26,236 nucleotides of DNA from Myxococcota bacterium (GTDB lineage: Bacteria; Myxococcota_A; UBA9160; PR03): the NCBI GenBank assembly GCA_030066475.1, contig JASJBO010000052.1:1-26236 (forward strand). The letters run 5' to 3'. This document shows positions 1 through 8,407 of the stretch, in pieces. Each line of letters begins with the position of its first letter. The stretch's first letter is position 1. Made by a program: the position numbers and the translations under genes. The notes beneath the pieces were generated by a model that searched no databases, was not told the origin of the DNA, and saw nothing but the letters and a program-made list of their open reading frames with translations.

Positions 1-2
1 CG

Positions 3-226
3 ATGCCGGTGCGAACCCGTCTCGGGGGACTCCGCGGCGCCTGCGGCGCCGCTGCGCGCTCCGCCGGCTTCGCCGGCTCCGCTTGCGGCTTCCCCCTGCG
101 GTACACCGCAATGCCAGTGCGAACCCGTCTCGGGGGATTCCGCGGCGCCTGCGGCGCCGCTGCGCGCTCCGCCGGCTTCGCCGGCTCCGCTTGCGGCTTC
201 CCCCTGTGGTCCGCCGCGATGCCGCC
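3..226. repeat. 108-bp tandem direct repeat, two full units plus the start of a third
   Basis: Two units (3-110 and 111-218) are aligned without gaps and differ at about six positions; a third copy begins at 219 and decays after about 8 bases. Each unit holds short inverted repeats: GGCGCC at 36-41 and 45-50, and GCCGGC separated by TTC at 63-77, with the same elements 108 bases later. One frame stays open through the repeat into the next gene. However, 108 is a multiple of three and the composition is extremely GC-rich, so this openness is not evidence of coding. A shortened relative lies at 6603-6635. This accounts for the roughly 300 bases before the first gene. Confidence 0.9.
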
Positions 227-241
227 TCGGTCCTGGCGCGG

Positions 242-269
242 TTGGCGAGCGACACCAGGCTACGTTAAA
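242..269 (+). promoter_or_regulatory. possible sigma-70-type promoter for the FmdB-gcv run
   Basis: TTGGCG at 242-247 and GTTAAA at 264-269 are separated by 16 nt, in the only less GC-rich patch between the repeat and the first gene. Each box matches the consensus only partly. This is a suggestion from position and spacing, not a firm call. Confidence 0.3.
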
Positions 270-302
270 CCCGGACGGCCCCTTCGGTTTCGGGAGTGGG
301 AG

Positions 303-659
303 ATGCCGGTCTACGAGTACGCCTGCGACAAGTGCGGCCACGAGTTCGAGCGCGAGCAGCGCATCACCGAGGATCCGGTCAAGACCTGCCCGGAGTGCCG
401 CGGCCGCAAGGTCCGCCGCCTGATCTCGCGCACGGCCTTCGTGCTCAAGGGCGGCGGCTGGTACTCGGACCTCTACTCCAGCAGCAAGCCCGAGACGGGC
501 GGCGACGGCGACAAGGACGGCAAGGCCGACAAGGGCGATAAGGCCGAGAAGACCGACAAGGGCGGCAAGGCCGACAAGAAGTCCGCCGAGTCGGGCGCGT
601 CCGGGAAATCGTCGGGCAAGGGCAAGTCGAAGGGCAAGGGACCCAAGGCCGCCGCCTGA
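303..659 (+). CDS. FmdB-family zinc ribbon protein
   Basis: A 118-residue protein. The N-terminus [12 protein letters not shown], followed by a second CPEC pair near residue 30, is the four-cysteine zinc ribbon typical of the FmdB/CxxC_CxxC_SSSS regulatory protein family. The segment ending in GGGWYSDLY is also characteristic. The last 55 or so residues are a low-complexity tail rich in Lys, Gly, Asp and Ser, probably disordered. The ATG at 303 is preferred because the family motif starts right there and GGGAG lies at 292-296, 6 nt upstream. The frame is open back to base 3 through the repeat, but that extension shows no domain. It ends 2 nt before gcvT, so it is probably cotranscribed with the glycine cleavage genes. 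The molecular role of this family is poorly known; a regulatory role is only the historical name. Confidence 0.88.
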   Translation: MPVYEYACDKCGHEFEREQRITEDPVKTCPECRGRKVRRLISRTAFVLKGGGWYSDLYSSSKPETGGDGDKDGKADKGDKAEKTDKGGKADKKSAESGASGKSSGKGKSKGKGPKAAA

Positions 660-661
660 AC

Positions 662-1747
662 GTGAGCGGTCTCCAGCGCACTCCCCTCTACCAGCTGCAT
701 CGAAGCCTCGGCGCCCGCATGGTGCCGTTCGCGGGCTTCGAGATGCCCGTCCAGTACGAGGGCATCCTGGCCGAGCACGCGGCCGTGCGCGAGCGCGCCG
801 GGCTGTTCGACGTGTCGCACATGGGCCAGATCCACCTGGCCGGGCCCGGCGCCGTGGCTAGCGCCGAGTGGCTGGTGAGCTGTCCGGTGGCGTCGCTGCG
901 GCCGGGCCGGGTCCGCTACGGAGTGCTGTGCAACGAGGCCGGCGGCGTGGTGGACGACGTCACGGTGTACCGCGAGTCCGAGGACGAGCTCTTCTTCTGC
1001 GTGAACGCCGCGAACATCGAGAAGGACCATCGCTGGATCGTCCGGCACGCGCGCCCGGACACCGAGGTACGCAACCGCAGCGCCGAGACCGGGCTTCTCG
1101 CGCTGCAGGGCCCCGCGAGCGCGGAGCTGCTGGCGGCCGTGAGCGACCTCGCCGTCCCCGAGCTGCGGCGCTTTCGCTCTGCGCGCGGCCGGGTCGCTGG
1201 CGTCGAGGCCCTGGTGTCGCGCACCGGCTACACCGGCTCGGACGGCTTCGAGCTCTACCTGCCCGCGGCGGCCGCCGCGGCGGTCTTCGAGGCCCTGCTC
1301 GAGGCGGGGCGCGGGGCGGGGCTGGCCCCGGTGGGCCTGGGCGCGCGCGACACGCTGCGTCTCGAGGCGGCGCTGCCGCTCTACGGGCACGAGCTCGACG
1401 ACGACGGCTCGCCGCTCGAGGCGGGCCTCGACCGCTTCGTCAAGCTCGGCAAGTGCGATTTCCTGGGCGCGGCGGCGATCGAGCGCCGGCGCGCGGCCGG
1501 CCACGAGCGCGCGCTCGCCGGCTTCGTGGTGCGCGAGCGCGGCATCGCGCGCGCGGACCAACCGCTGTTCCACGCCGGTGCCGAAATCGGCCGGACGACC
1601 TCTGGCGCACCCTCCCCCACGCTCGGAAAATCGATTGGGCTCGGCTACGTTCCGCCTGCGCTCGCGGCTCCCGGAACGGCGCTCGAGGTGGGCATCCGGG
1701 CGCGCCGCGTCGCCGTCGAGATCGTCCCGACCCCGTTCCTGACCTGA
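662..1747 (+). CDS. gcvT: glycine cleavage system T protein (aminomethyltransferase)
   Basis: A 361-residue protein, the usual length for GcvT. It transfers the one-carbon unit from aminomethyl-lipoyl-GcvH to tetrahydrofolate and releases ammonia. Recognisable family segments are PFAGFEMPVQY near residue 21, FDVSHMGQ near 49, and the SRTGYTGSDGFELY block near 185, which lines the folate site. The GTG start at 662 lies 2 nt after the FmdB stop and places the conserved N-terminus (TPLYQLHRSLGARMVPF) at the expected distance. It is the first gene of a gcvT-gcvH-gcvPA-gcvPB run in pathway-typical order. No glycine riboswitch is evident upstream; only the short FmdB gene and the repeat region precede it. 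Confidence 0.96.
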   Translation: MSGLQRTPLYQLHRSLGARMVPFAGFEMPVQYEGILAEHAAVRERAGLFDVSHMGQIHLAGPGAVASAEWLVSCPVASLRPGRVRYGVLCNEAGGVVDDVTVYRESEDELFFCVNAANIEKDHRWIVRHARPDTEVRNRSAETGLLALQGPASAELLAAVSDLAVPELRRFRSARGRVAGVEALVSRTGYTGSDGFELYLPAAAAAAVFEALLEAGRGAGLAPVGLGARDTLRLEAALPLYGHELDDDGSPLEAGLDRFVKLGKCDFLGAAAIERRRAAGHERALAGFVVRERGIARADQPLFHAGAEIGRTTSGAPSPTLGKSIGLGYVPPALAAPGTALEVGIRARRVAVEIVPTPFLT

Positions 1748-1752
1748 CCACC

Positions 1753-1758
1753 GGAGGA
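1753..1758 (+). promoter_or_regulatory. Shine-Dalgarno site fixing the GTG start of gcvH
   Basis: GGAGGA lies 6 nt before the GTG at 1765. This strong site decides that start in a frame that stays open far upstream. Confidence 0.7.
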
Positions 1759-1764
1759 GACCGC

Positions 1765-2166
1765 GTGGCCGAGTACGAGCTCCCGAAGGACGTGCGATAC
1801 ACGGCCGAGGACGAGTGGCTGCGACTCGAGGGAAACCGGGTCGTGGTCGGCGTCACCGACTACGCCCAGCAGCAGCTGGGGGACGTCGTGTTCGTGGAGC
1901 TGCCCGAGGTGGGCACCGCCGTCGAGCGCGGCGAGCCCTTCGGCGTGATCGAGTCGGTGAAGGCCGTCTCCGACCTGTACGCTCCGGTGACGGGACAGGT
2001 CGTCGAGGCCAACCCGGAGCTGGCCGACCATCCCGAGTACGTGAACGAGGACTGCTACGGCGACGGCTGGATGATTGCCATCGAGCTCGACGACGCCGAG
2101 GAGGTCGAGAGCCACCTCGACGTCGAGGCCTATCGCAACCACATCGAAGAGCGCAGCCAAGACTAG
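1765..2166 (+). CDS. gcvH: glycine cleavage system H protein (lipoyl carrier)
   Basis: A 133-residue protein, the usual GcvH size. It carries the aminomethyl group between the P and T proteins on a lipoylated lysine. The lipoylation site is Lys66 in ESVKAVSD, in the hairpin between two beta strands, and the C-terminal GDGWMIAIE strand is typical. The GTG start follows a clear GGAGGA. The gene begins 17 nt after gcvT and ends 1 nt before gcvPA, so the three are surely translated from one message. Lipoylation enzymes are not in the window. Confidence 0.97.
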   Translation: MAEYELPKDVRYTAEDEWLRLEGNRVVVGVTDYAQQQLGDVVFVELPEVGTAVERGEPFGVIESVKAVSDLYAPVTGQVVEANPELADHPEYVNEDCYGDGWMIAIELDDAEEVESHLDVEAYRNHIEERSQD

Positions 2167-2167
2167 C

Positions 2168-3507
2168 GTGCGCTACATCCCCCACACCGAAGACGACATC
2201 CGGCGCATGCTCGGAGCGGTCGGCGCCGCCGACCTCGAGGCGCTCTTCGCCAGCATCCCCGAGAAGCTGCGCTGGTCGGGCCGACTCGACGTACCGGCCG
2301 CCGCCAGCGAGCAGGAGATCGTCCGCGAGCTGTCGGAGCTCGCCGGACGCAACGCCAACAGCGACACGCACCCCTGGTTCCTGGGCGCGGGCATCTATGC
2401 CCACTTCGTTCCGGCCGCGGTCGACGCGATCGTCTCGCGCGCCGAGTTCTACTCGGCCTACACCCCGTACCAGCCCGAGATCAGCCAGGGCACGCTCCAG
2501 ACCGTGTTCGAGTGGCAGACGATGATCTGCGCGCTCACGGGGAAGGACGTCACCAACGCGTCGCTGTATGACGGCGCCTCGGCGGCCGCCGAGGCCGTGC
2601 TGATGGCGATGCGGCTCACGCGCCGCAACCGGATCGTGGCGAGCGAGACGCTCCACCCGCACTACCGCGACGTGCTGCGCACCTATCTGGGCGGCCTCGG
2701 GGCGGAGCTCGCGGCGGCGCCGCGCGGCGGGGACGGCCGGCTCGAGGACCTCGCCGCGCAGATCGACGACGAGACCGCCTGCGTCGTGGTGCAGCAGCCG
2801 AACTTCCTGGGCGGCGTCGAGGACCTGCGGGCCGCGGCCGAGGCGGCGCACGCGCGCGGCGCGCTGCTGGTGGTCGTGGTGACCGAGGCGCTGTCGCTGG
2901 CGCTGCTGCGCGCGCCGGGCGAGCTCGGCGCCGACATCGTGTGCGGCGAGGCCCAGAGCTTCGGCGTGCCGATGAGCTTCGGCGGACCGGCGCTGGGCTT
3001 CCTCGCCGCCTCGCAGAAGCAGGTGCGGCAGATGCCGGGCCGGCTGTGCGGGCAGACCGAGGACGCGAACGGCAAGCGCGGCTTCGTGCTCACGCTCTCG
3101 ACCCGCGAGCAGCACATCCGCCGGGAGCGCGCGACCTCGAACATCTGTACCAACCAGGGGCTGTGCCTGCTGATGGCGACGGTCTACCTGGCGCTGCTGG
3201 GGCGGCGCGGCCTGCACCAGCTCGCGCGCCTGAACCTGTCCAAGGCGGAGTACGCGCGGCGGCGCGTGCGCGAGACCGCCGGGCTCGAGCTGCCGCTCGC
3301 CGCGCCGACCTTCAACGAGTTCGCCGTGCGCGTGCCGGACTCGGGCGCCGCGGCCCTGGCGCGCGCGCGCGAGGCGGGCATCGTGGGGGGACTCGACCTG
3401 GTGGACCACGCGCCCGAGCTGGGGCCCGCGGTGCTGGTGTGCACCACCGAGCTGGCGGAGCGCGCCGCGATCGACCGTCTGGTGGCCGCGCTGGCCGGGA
3501 CTGCCCC

Positions 3508-3511
<4 letters not shown>
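2168..3511 (+). CDS. gcvPA: glycine dehydrogenase (decarboxylating) subunit 1
   Basis: A 447-residue protein, matching the alpha subunit of the two-gene form of the P protein. With subunit 2 it forms the PLP-dependent enzyme that decarboxylates glycine and loads the H protein lipoyl arm. The N-terminus MRYIPHTEDDIRRML and the blocks YTPYQPEISQGTLQ and YDGASAAAEA are family signatures. The catalytic lysine is not expected here; it lies in subunit 2. The GTG start sits 1 nt after the gcvH stop. The stop overlaps the GTG start of gcvPB by four bases (GTGA), implying translational coupling and equal subunit output. Confidence 0.97.
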
Positions 3512-5003
<1,492 letters not shown>

Positions 5004-5028
<25 letters not shown>

Positions 5029-6584
5029 GCCTCGCCGTCACGCTGGGGCTCGCGGCCGCCGGCTGCATCCAGGACGACGGGACCCGCTTCAATCCCATTC
5101 CGGGCCAGAAGCGCATGTCGCCCGACACCGAGCGCGAGCTCGGCTGGGACTTCGACCACCAGGCCGAAGAGATCCTGCCGCTGGTCATCGACCTCGAGGT
5201 CCTCGAGTTCGTCCAGGAGCTGGGCCAGCTGCTGGTGGACCGGCTCGGCGAGCAGCCCTTCGACTACCGGTTCCGCGTCGTCGAGCACGCCAGCCTCAAC
5301 GCGTTCGCGGTTCCCGGAGGCTACATCTACTTCCACAGTGGAACGCTGCTTCGGGCGGGCGACGTCCAGGAGCTGGTGGGCGTGCTCGCGCACGAGCTGG
5401 CCCACGTCCAGGGGCACCACTACGCGCGCATGACCCAGCAGGCGGCGCTCCCGAGCCTGCTCACGCGGCTCGCCGCGATCGGCGCCACCGTGGCGACCGG
5501 CGAGGCCGCGCCGCTGATCGCGGCCGACGGCGTCAACGTCGCGGTGCAGCTCGCCTTCACCCGCGAGATCGAGGACGAGGCCGACCGCGCCGGCGCCGCC
5601 TTCATGTCGCGCGCCGGCTACGACCCGATCGGCATGGCGCGCTTCTTCGAGCGCATCCTGGAGGAGCAGGAGCGACTCCCCCTCGGCGCCGTCCCGCCCT
5701 ACCTGTACTCGCACCCGGACGTCGAGCAGCGGATCGCGGTGGTCGAGGCGCTCTCGGAGGAGCTGCGCCCGGTCGGCGTGCCTCCCGACCTGGAGGAACG
5801 CCTGCGCGACGTGCAGGCGCGCCTGGCGTACCTGGTGGCGCGCGGGCACGACCGCCCGACCCCGCCGGCCGCCTACGACCGCGCCTGGGCCGCCCCGGAG
5901 CTGGCGCGCGCCGCCGAGCTGGTGGAGGCCGGCGACCCGCAGGCCGCCCTCGACGTGCTGCTCGGCGCCGAGCTGGCGGCCCCCGACGACCCTCGCGTCC
6001 CGATGCGGCGCGGCGAGATCCTGTCCGCGCTCGGGCGCCCCGAGCAGGCGGTCCGGGCCTATCGCCGCGCGCTCGAGCTCGACCCGAATCCGGCGGCCGT
6101 GTTCCTCGCGCTCGGCCGGGCCCACCGCGACGCCGGCGACCGGCGCGCCGCGATCTTCTACCTGGAGCACGCGAAGTGGCGCGCCGACGCCCCGCGCCTG
6201 CGCCGGCGCGCGGACTACGAGATCGAGCGCCTGGTGTTCCCGGTCGTCGCGGACTCCGGCTTCGCCGACGGCTCGCAGCACGAGGGCGATACCGTCGCCG
6301 GCACCACGCGCGAGCGCTTCGGCCCCGGCGACACGCGCGCCGCCTGGTGGTTCCGCATCGGCCCTCGCTATCTCGACTGGCGCGACGAGGTCCGCGTGCG
6401 CTGGACCGATCCGACCGGCCGCGTGGTGCGGGAGGAGGAGCCGGAGCAGCGCCGGCGCGTGTACCTCAGCTCGGTGCATCGCTTCGACGGCCCGCCCGCG
6501 CCCGGCGCTTGGCGCGTCGCCCTGCTGCGCGAGGACGACGTGCTGCACGAGGAGTCCGTGCTCGTCGCGCCGTCGTATGATTGA
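5004..6584 (+). CDS. M48-family metalloprotease lipoprotein with TPR region (BepA-like)
   Basis: A 526-residue protein. The first 20 residues form a signal peptide ending in AAAG-Cys21, a plausible but non-classical lipobox, so it is probably a lipoprotein facing the periplasm. The zinc protease motif HELAH is at residues 130-134, and the third ligand is the glutamate in EDEAD near 192. The GYIYFHSGTL block before the motif fits M48 proteases of the BepA/YfgC type. Residues about 310-410 look like TPR helices. The C-terminal 110 residues (WWFRIGPRYLDW onward) form a separate, probably beta-rich domain that I do not recognise. By analogy with BepA it may act in outer-membrane protein quality control. 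The ATG at 5004 overlaps gcvPB by 25 nt and is chosen because it starts the signal peptide. Confidence 0.85.
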
Positions 6585-6602
6585 CTTCGCTCGCCTGCGG
6601 CT

Positions 6603-6635
6603 CGCTGCGCGCTCCGGCTTCGCCTCCGCTTGCGG
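6603..6635. repeat. shortened copy of the 108-bp repeat core
   Basis: This stretch matches the repeat core (for example 51-90 and 159-198) from CGCTGCGCGCTCCG through CTCCGCTTGCGG, with two 3-base deletions. It lies in the short gap between the convergent metalloprotease and MerR-TPR genes. The position suggests a dispersed intergenic element, though such skewed words recur in high-GC genomes. Confidence 0.5.
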
Positions 6636-6673
6636 GGGTGCCGACGAAGGGACTGGTTGCCGGGCGAAGAGGC

Positions 6674-7543
6674 TCAGGGAAGGCCGTCGAGGCGTTTGCG
6701 GGCGACGTCGGCCCAGGCGCCGGTCGGGGCGGTCTGGAGGTAGCGGCGCCAGTGCTCGCGCGCGTGCGGGTCGCGCCCGAGCTTCTCGTAGAGCAGGGCC
6801 GTCGCCAGGTGGGTCTCGGCGCGCAGCGGGTCGCTGCGCAGCGCGGCCCGATAGCGGACCAACGCCGCCTCGTCGTCGCCCGCCTCCTCGAGCAGCCCGG
6901 CGAGGTTGAGGTTGGCCTCGACGTGGGCGGCGTCGCCGGCGAGCGCCCGCTCGTAGCAGCCGCGCGCCTGCGCGCGGTCGCCGCGCTGCTGATGGAGCGC
7001 GCCGAGATTGCAGTGGGCGTCGGCGAAATCCGGATCGGCCTCGATGGCGCGCTCGTAGGCGCGACGCGCCTCGGCCGCCGTCCGGGGCGAGGCGTCGAGT
7101 CGGCAGCCGCGTTCGAACCACTCGAGCGCGAGCGCGGGGTCTGGGCCGCGCGCCGCGGCGAGCTCGGTCACGTCGTCGGGCTGCTCCGGTGCCAGCGCGA
7201 AGTCGATCACGGTCTGTCCGTCGGGCTCGAGCAGCACGCCGTCGTGACGCACCACCACCCGGCCGGAGTCGTCGAGCCAGATGCGCAGCGAGCGCACCGG
7301 CTGGTCGAGCTCGGGGATGCGCTCGCGCAGACCGTCGACGCTGCGCCGGATGCGCCGCAGTGGCACGCCGTGCTCGAGCAGCACCAGGATCGCCTTGATG
7401 CACACCAGGTCCCGGAAGCCGAACACCGGACCCGCGTCCGAGCTGCCGCTGGCCTGCACCAGGCCGTTGCGCTCCCAGTAGCGCAGACGCGCCGGCGTGA
7501 TGCCGAAGAGCCCGGCAGCTTCGCGCAGCGAGTAGGCCGTCAC
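6674..7543 (-). CDS. MerR-family HTH protein fused to TPR repeats
   Basis: A 289-residue protein. Residues 3-75 form a MerR-type winged helix: YSLREAAGLFGITPARLRYW is the HTH and recognition region, followed by FGFRDLVCIKAILVLLEHGV. A short linker segment (RSLRIWLDDSGRVVVRHDG, about 84-105) resembles nothing I can name. Residues about 145-285 are TPR-like repeats (ARRAYERAIEADPDFADAHCNLG; ARGCYERALAGDAAHVEANLNLA; and one more). There are no metal-binding cysteines of the classic MerR effector region, so the signal is probably a protein contact through the TPRs. The ATG start lies only 28 nt from the divergent selC gene, so this protein may regulate selC or itself; that is inference from position. 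Confidence 0.88.
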   Translation of the reverse strand: MTAYSLREAAGLFGITPARLRYWERNGLVQASGSSDAGPVFGFRDLVCIKAILVLLEHGVPLRRIRRSVDGLRERIPELDQPVRSLRIWLDDSGRVVVRHDGVLLEPDGQTVIDFALAPEQPDDVTELAAARGPDPALALEWFERGCRLDASPRTAAEARRAYERAIEADPDFADAHCNLGALHQQRGDRAQARGCYERALAGDAAHVEANLNLAGLLEEAGDDEAALVRYRAALRSDPLRAETHLATALLYEKLGRDPHAREHWRRYLQTAPTGAWADVARKRLDGLP

Positions 7544-7571
7544 CGCGCGACGAGTGTAGTAGACTCGCCGA

Positions 7572-7670
7572 GGAAGCGTTCGCCAGGCTGGTGCCGGCCC
7601 CGGACTTCAAATCCGGTGGGGGTCGTGGCGACACGGTCTCGGCGGGTTCGATTCCCGTCCGCTTCCGCCA
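7572..7670 (+). tRNA. selC: tRNA-Sec (anticodon TCA)
   Basis: The 99-nt sequence starts GGAAGCG and ends CGCTTCC-G-CCA with CCA encoded. The anticodon arm is CCGGA-CTTCAAA-TCCGG, with TCA at 7607-7609 reading UGA. The T arm is GCGGG-TTCGATT-CCCGT, with the G-T closing pair also present in E. coli SelC. A long extra arm lies at about 7617-7640. The acceptor has seven clear pairs; the eighth position of the bacterial 8+5 fold would be a T/C mismatch (7579/7659). D arm GCCAG/CCGGC (7582-7586, 7594-7598) has one mismatch. This shows that the genome carries selenocysteine-decoding capacity. selA, selB and selD are not in the window. Confidence 0.95.
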
Positions 7671-7682
7671 GTCAACGGATGC

Positions 7683-7689
7683 GAGGAGG
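7683..7689 (+). promoter_or_regulatory. strong Shine-Dalgarno site deciding the TTG start of hpf
   Basis: GAGGAGG ends 6 nt before the TTG at 7696. No ATG or GTG start in this frame fits between selC and the conserved domain, so this site fixes an unusual start codon. Confidence 0.75.
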
Positions 7690-7695
7690 CCTGCG

Positions 7696-8037
7696 TTGGG
7701 GGAGAACCAGACGGTCGTGATCAGCTTCAAGGACCTGAAAGTGGACGAGGAGGCGCGCGAGGCGATCGACAGGCGCTGCGGCATCCTCGGAGACGAGTTC
7801 CCGGAGACCACGCGCTTCGAGGTCACGATCTCGCCCGACGGCTCGGGCCACGCCGCCCACGCGCGGGTGCATGCCCGCCAGACCGAGGTCGACACCCATG
7901 CTTCGGCCAGCGAGCTGCGCCTCGCCGCCGACCAGGCGCTCGACAAGGTCGAGCGCCAGCTGCGCCGCGCGCACGACAAGCGCATCTTCTCCCGCCGCCG
8001 CGAGGCCCAGAAGGCGAGCCCCAAGCGAGGGGGCTAG
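7696..8037 (+). CDS. hpf: ribosome hibernation promoting factor / RaiA family protein
   Basis: A 113-residue protein of the short HPF/YfiA type. These proteins bind the 30S decoding region and silence ribosomes in stationary phase. The pattern fits the family: an N-terminal strand (VVISFKDLKVDEEAREAIDRRC), then FEVTISPDG, then HVHARQTEVDTHASA, with C-terminal helix ALDKVERQLRRAHDKR and a basic tail. There is no long-form C-terminal dimerisation domain. The TTG start is fixed by GAGGAGG. The gene begins 25 nt after the mature end of selC with no terminator between them, so it may be read from the tRNA transcript. Its last four bases overlap the end of the opposing SCP2-domain gene. Confidence 0.85.
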   Translation: MGENQTVVISFKDLKVDEEAREAIDRRCGILGDEFPETTRFEVTISPDGSGHAAHARVHARQTEVDTHASASELRLAADQALDKVERQLRRAHDKRIFSRRREAQKASPKRGG

Positions 8038-8396
8038 CCCAGGATCAGGTGCAGCTTCACCGCCAGGAGCAGGTTGCCCTCCAGGCGCACGCGCCGGCGC
8101 AGGAAGGCCTCGGGGGCGCTCATCTCGCCGCGGTTGAGGCTGCGCCAAGTCTCCAGGTCGACGCGCACGCGCAGATCGGCGCTGCCGGCCGGGCCGCGGC
8201 CGCCGCGCACCTCGCCGCGCTCGACCATCAGCACCCACAGGCCGCCGCCATCGCCCTCGATCGCGAACTCGAGCGTCAGCTCGTCGTGCCCGAGGCGCGC
8301 GCGCCGCACGGGATCGCCGGCCACCGCCCGCGGCACCCAGACCGTGAAGAAGTCCTCGGGCGTGATGTCGTCGGGCGGGATCTCGCGGAGCGGCAT
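8034..8396 (-). CDS. SCP2 sterol-binding domain protein
   Basis: A 120-residue protein that consists almost entirely of one SCP2-like fold. The features are an amphipathic start (ITPEDFFTVWVPRAVA), the strands LTLEFAIEG, GLWVLMVERGEV, ADLRVRVDLETWRSLNRGEM, and the closing helix VRLEGNLLLAVKLHLIL. SCP2 domains bind lipids or acyl chains in a hydrophobic tunnel; the ligand here is unknown. It starts 11 nt after the uvrA stop and is the last gene of a tight five-gene minus-strand run. It converges with hpf, with a 4-base overlap of stops. Confidence 0.82.
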   Translation of the reverse strand: MPLREIPPDDITPEDFFTVWVPRAVAGDPVRRARLGHDELTLEFAIEGDGGGLWVLMVERGEVRGGRGPAGSADLRVRVDLETWRSLNRGEMSAPEAFLRRRVRLEGNLLLAVKLHLILG

Positions 8397-8407
8397 CGCG
8401 CCACAGT

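Noticed and set aside
3..302. Long N-terminal extension of the FmdB-family protein across the repeat
   Set aside because: The extension is repeat-encoded and without domain similarity; the family motif begins at the ATG at 303, which has an SD site.
1853..3409. 518-codon open frame on the minus strand opposite gcvH/gcvPA
   Set aside because: It mirrors the strongly conserved gcv genes and is Arg/Ala/His-rich low-quality sequence, as expected from high-GC antisense frames.
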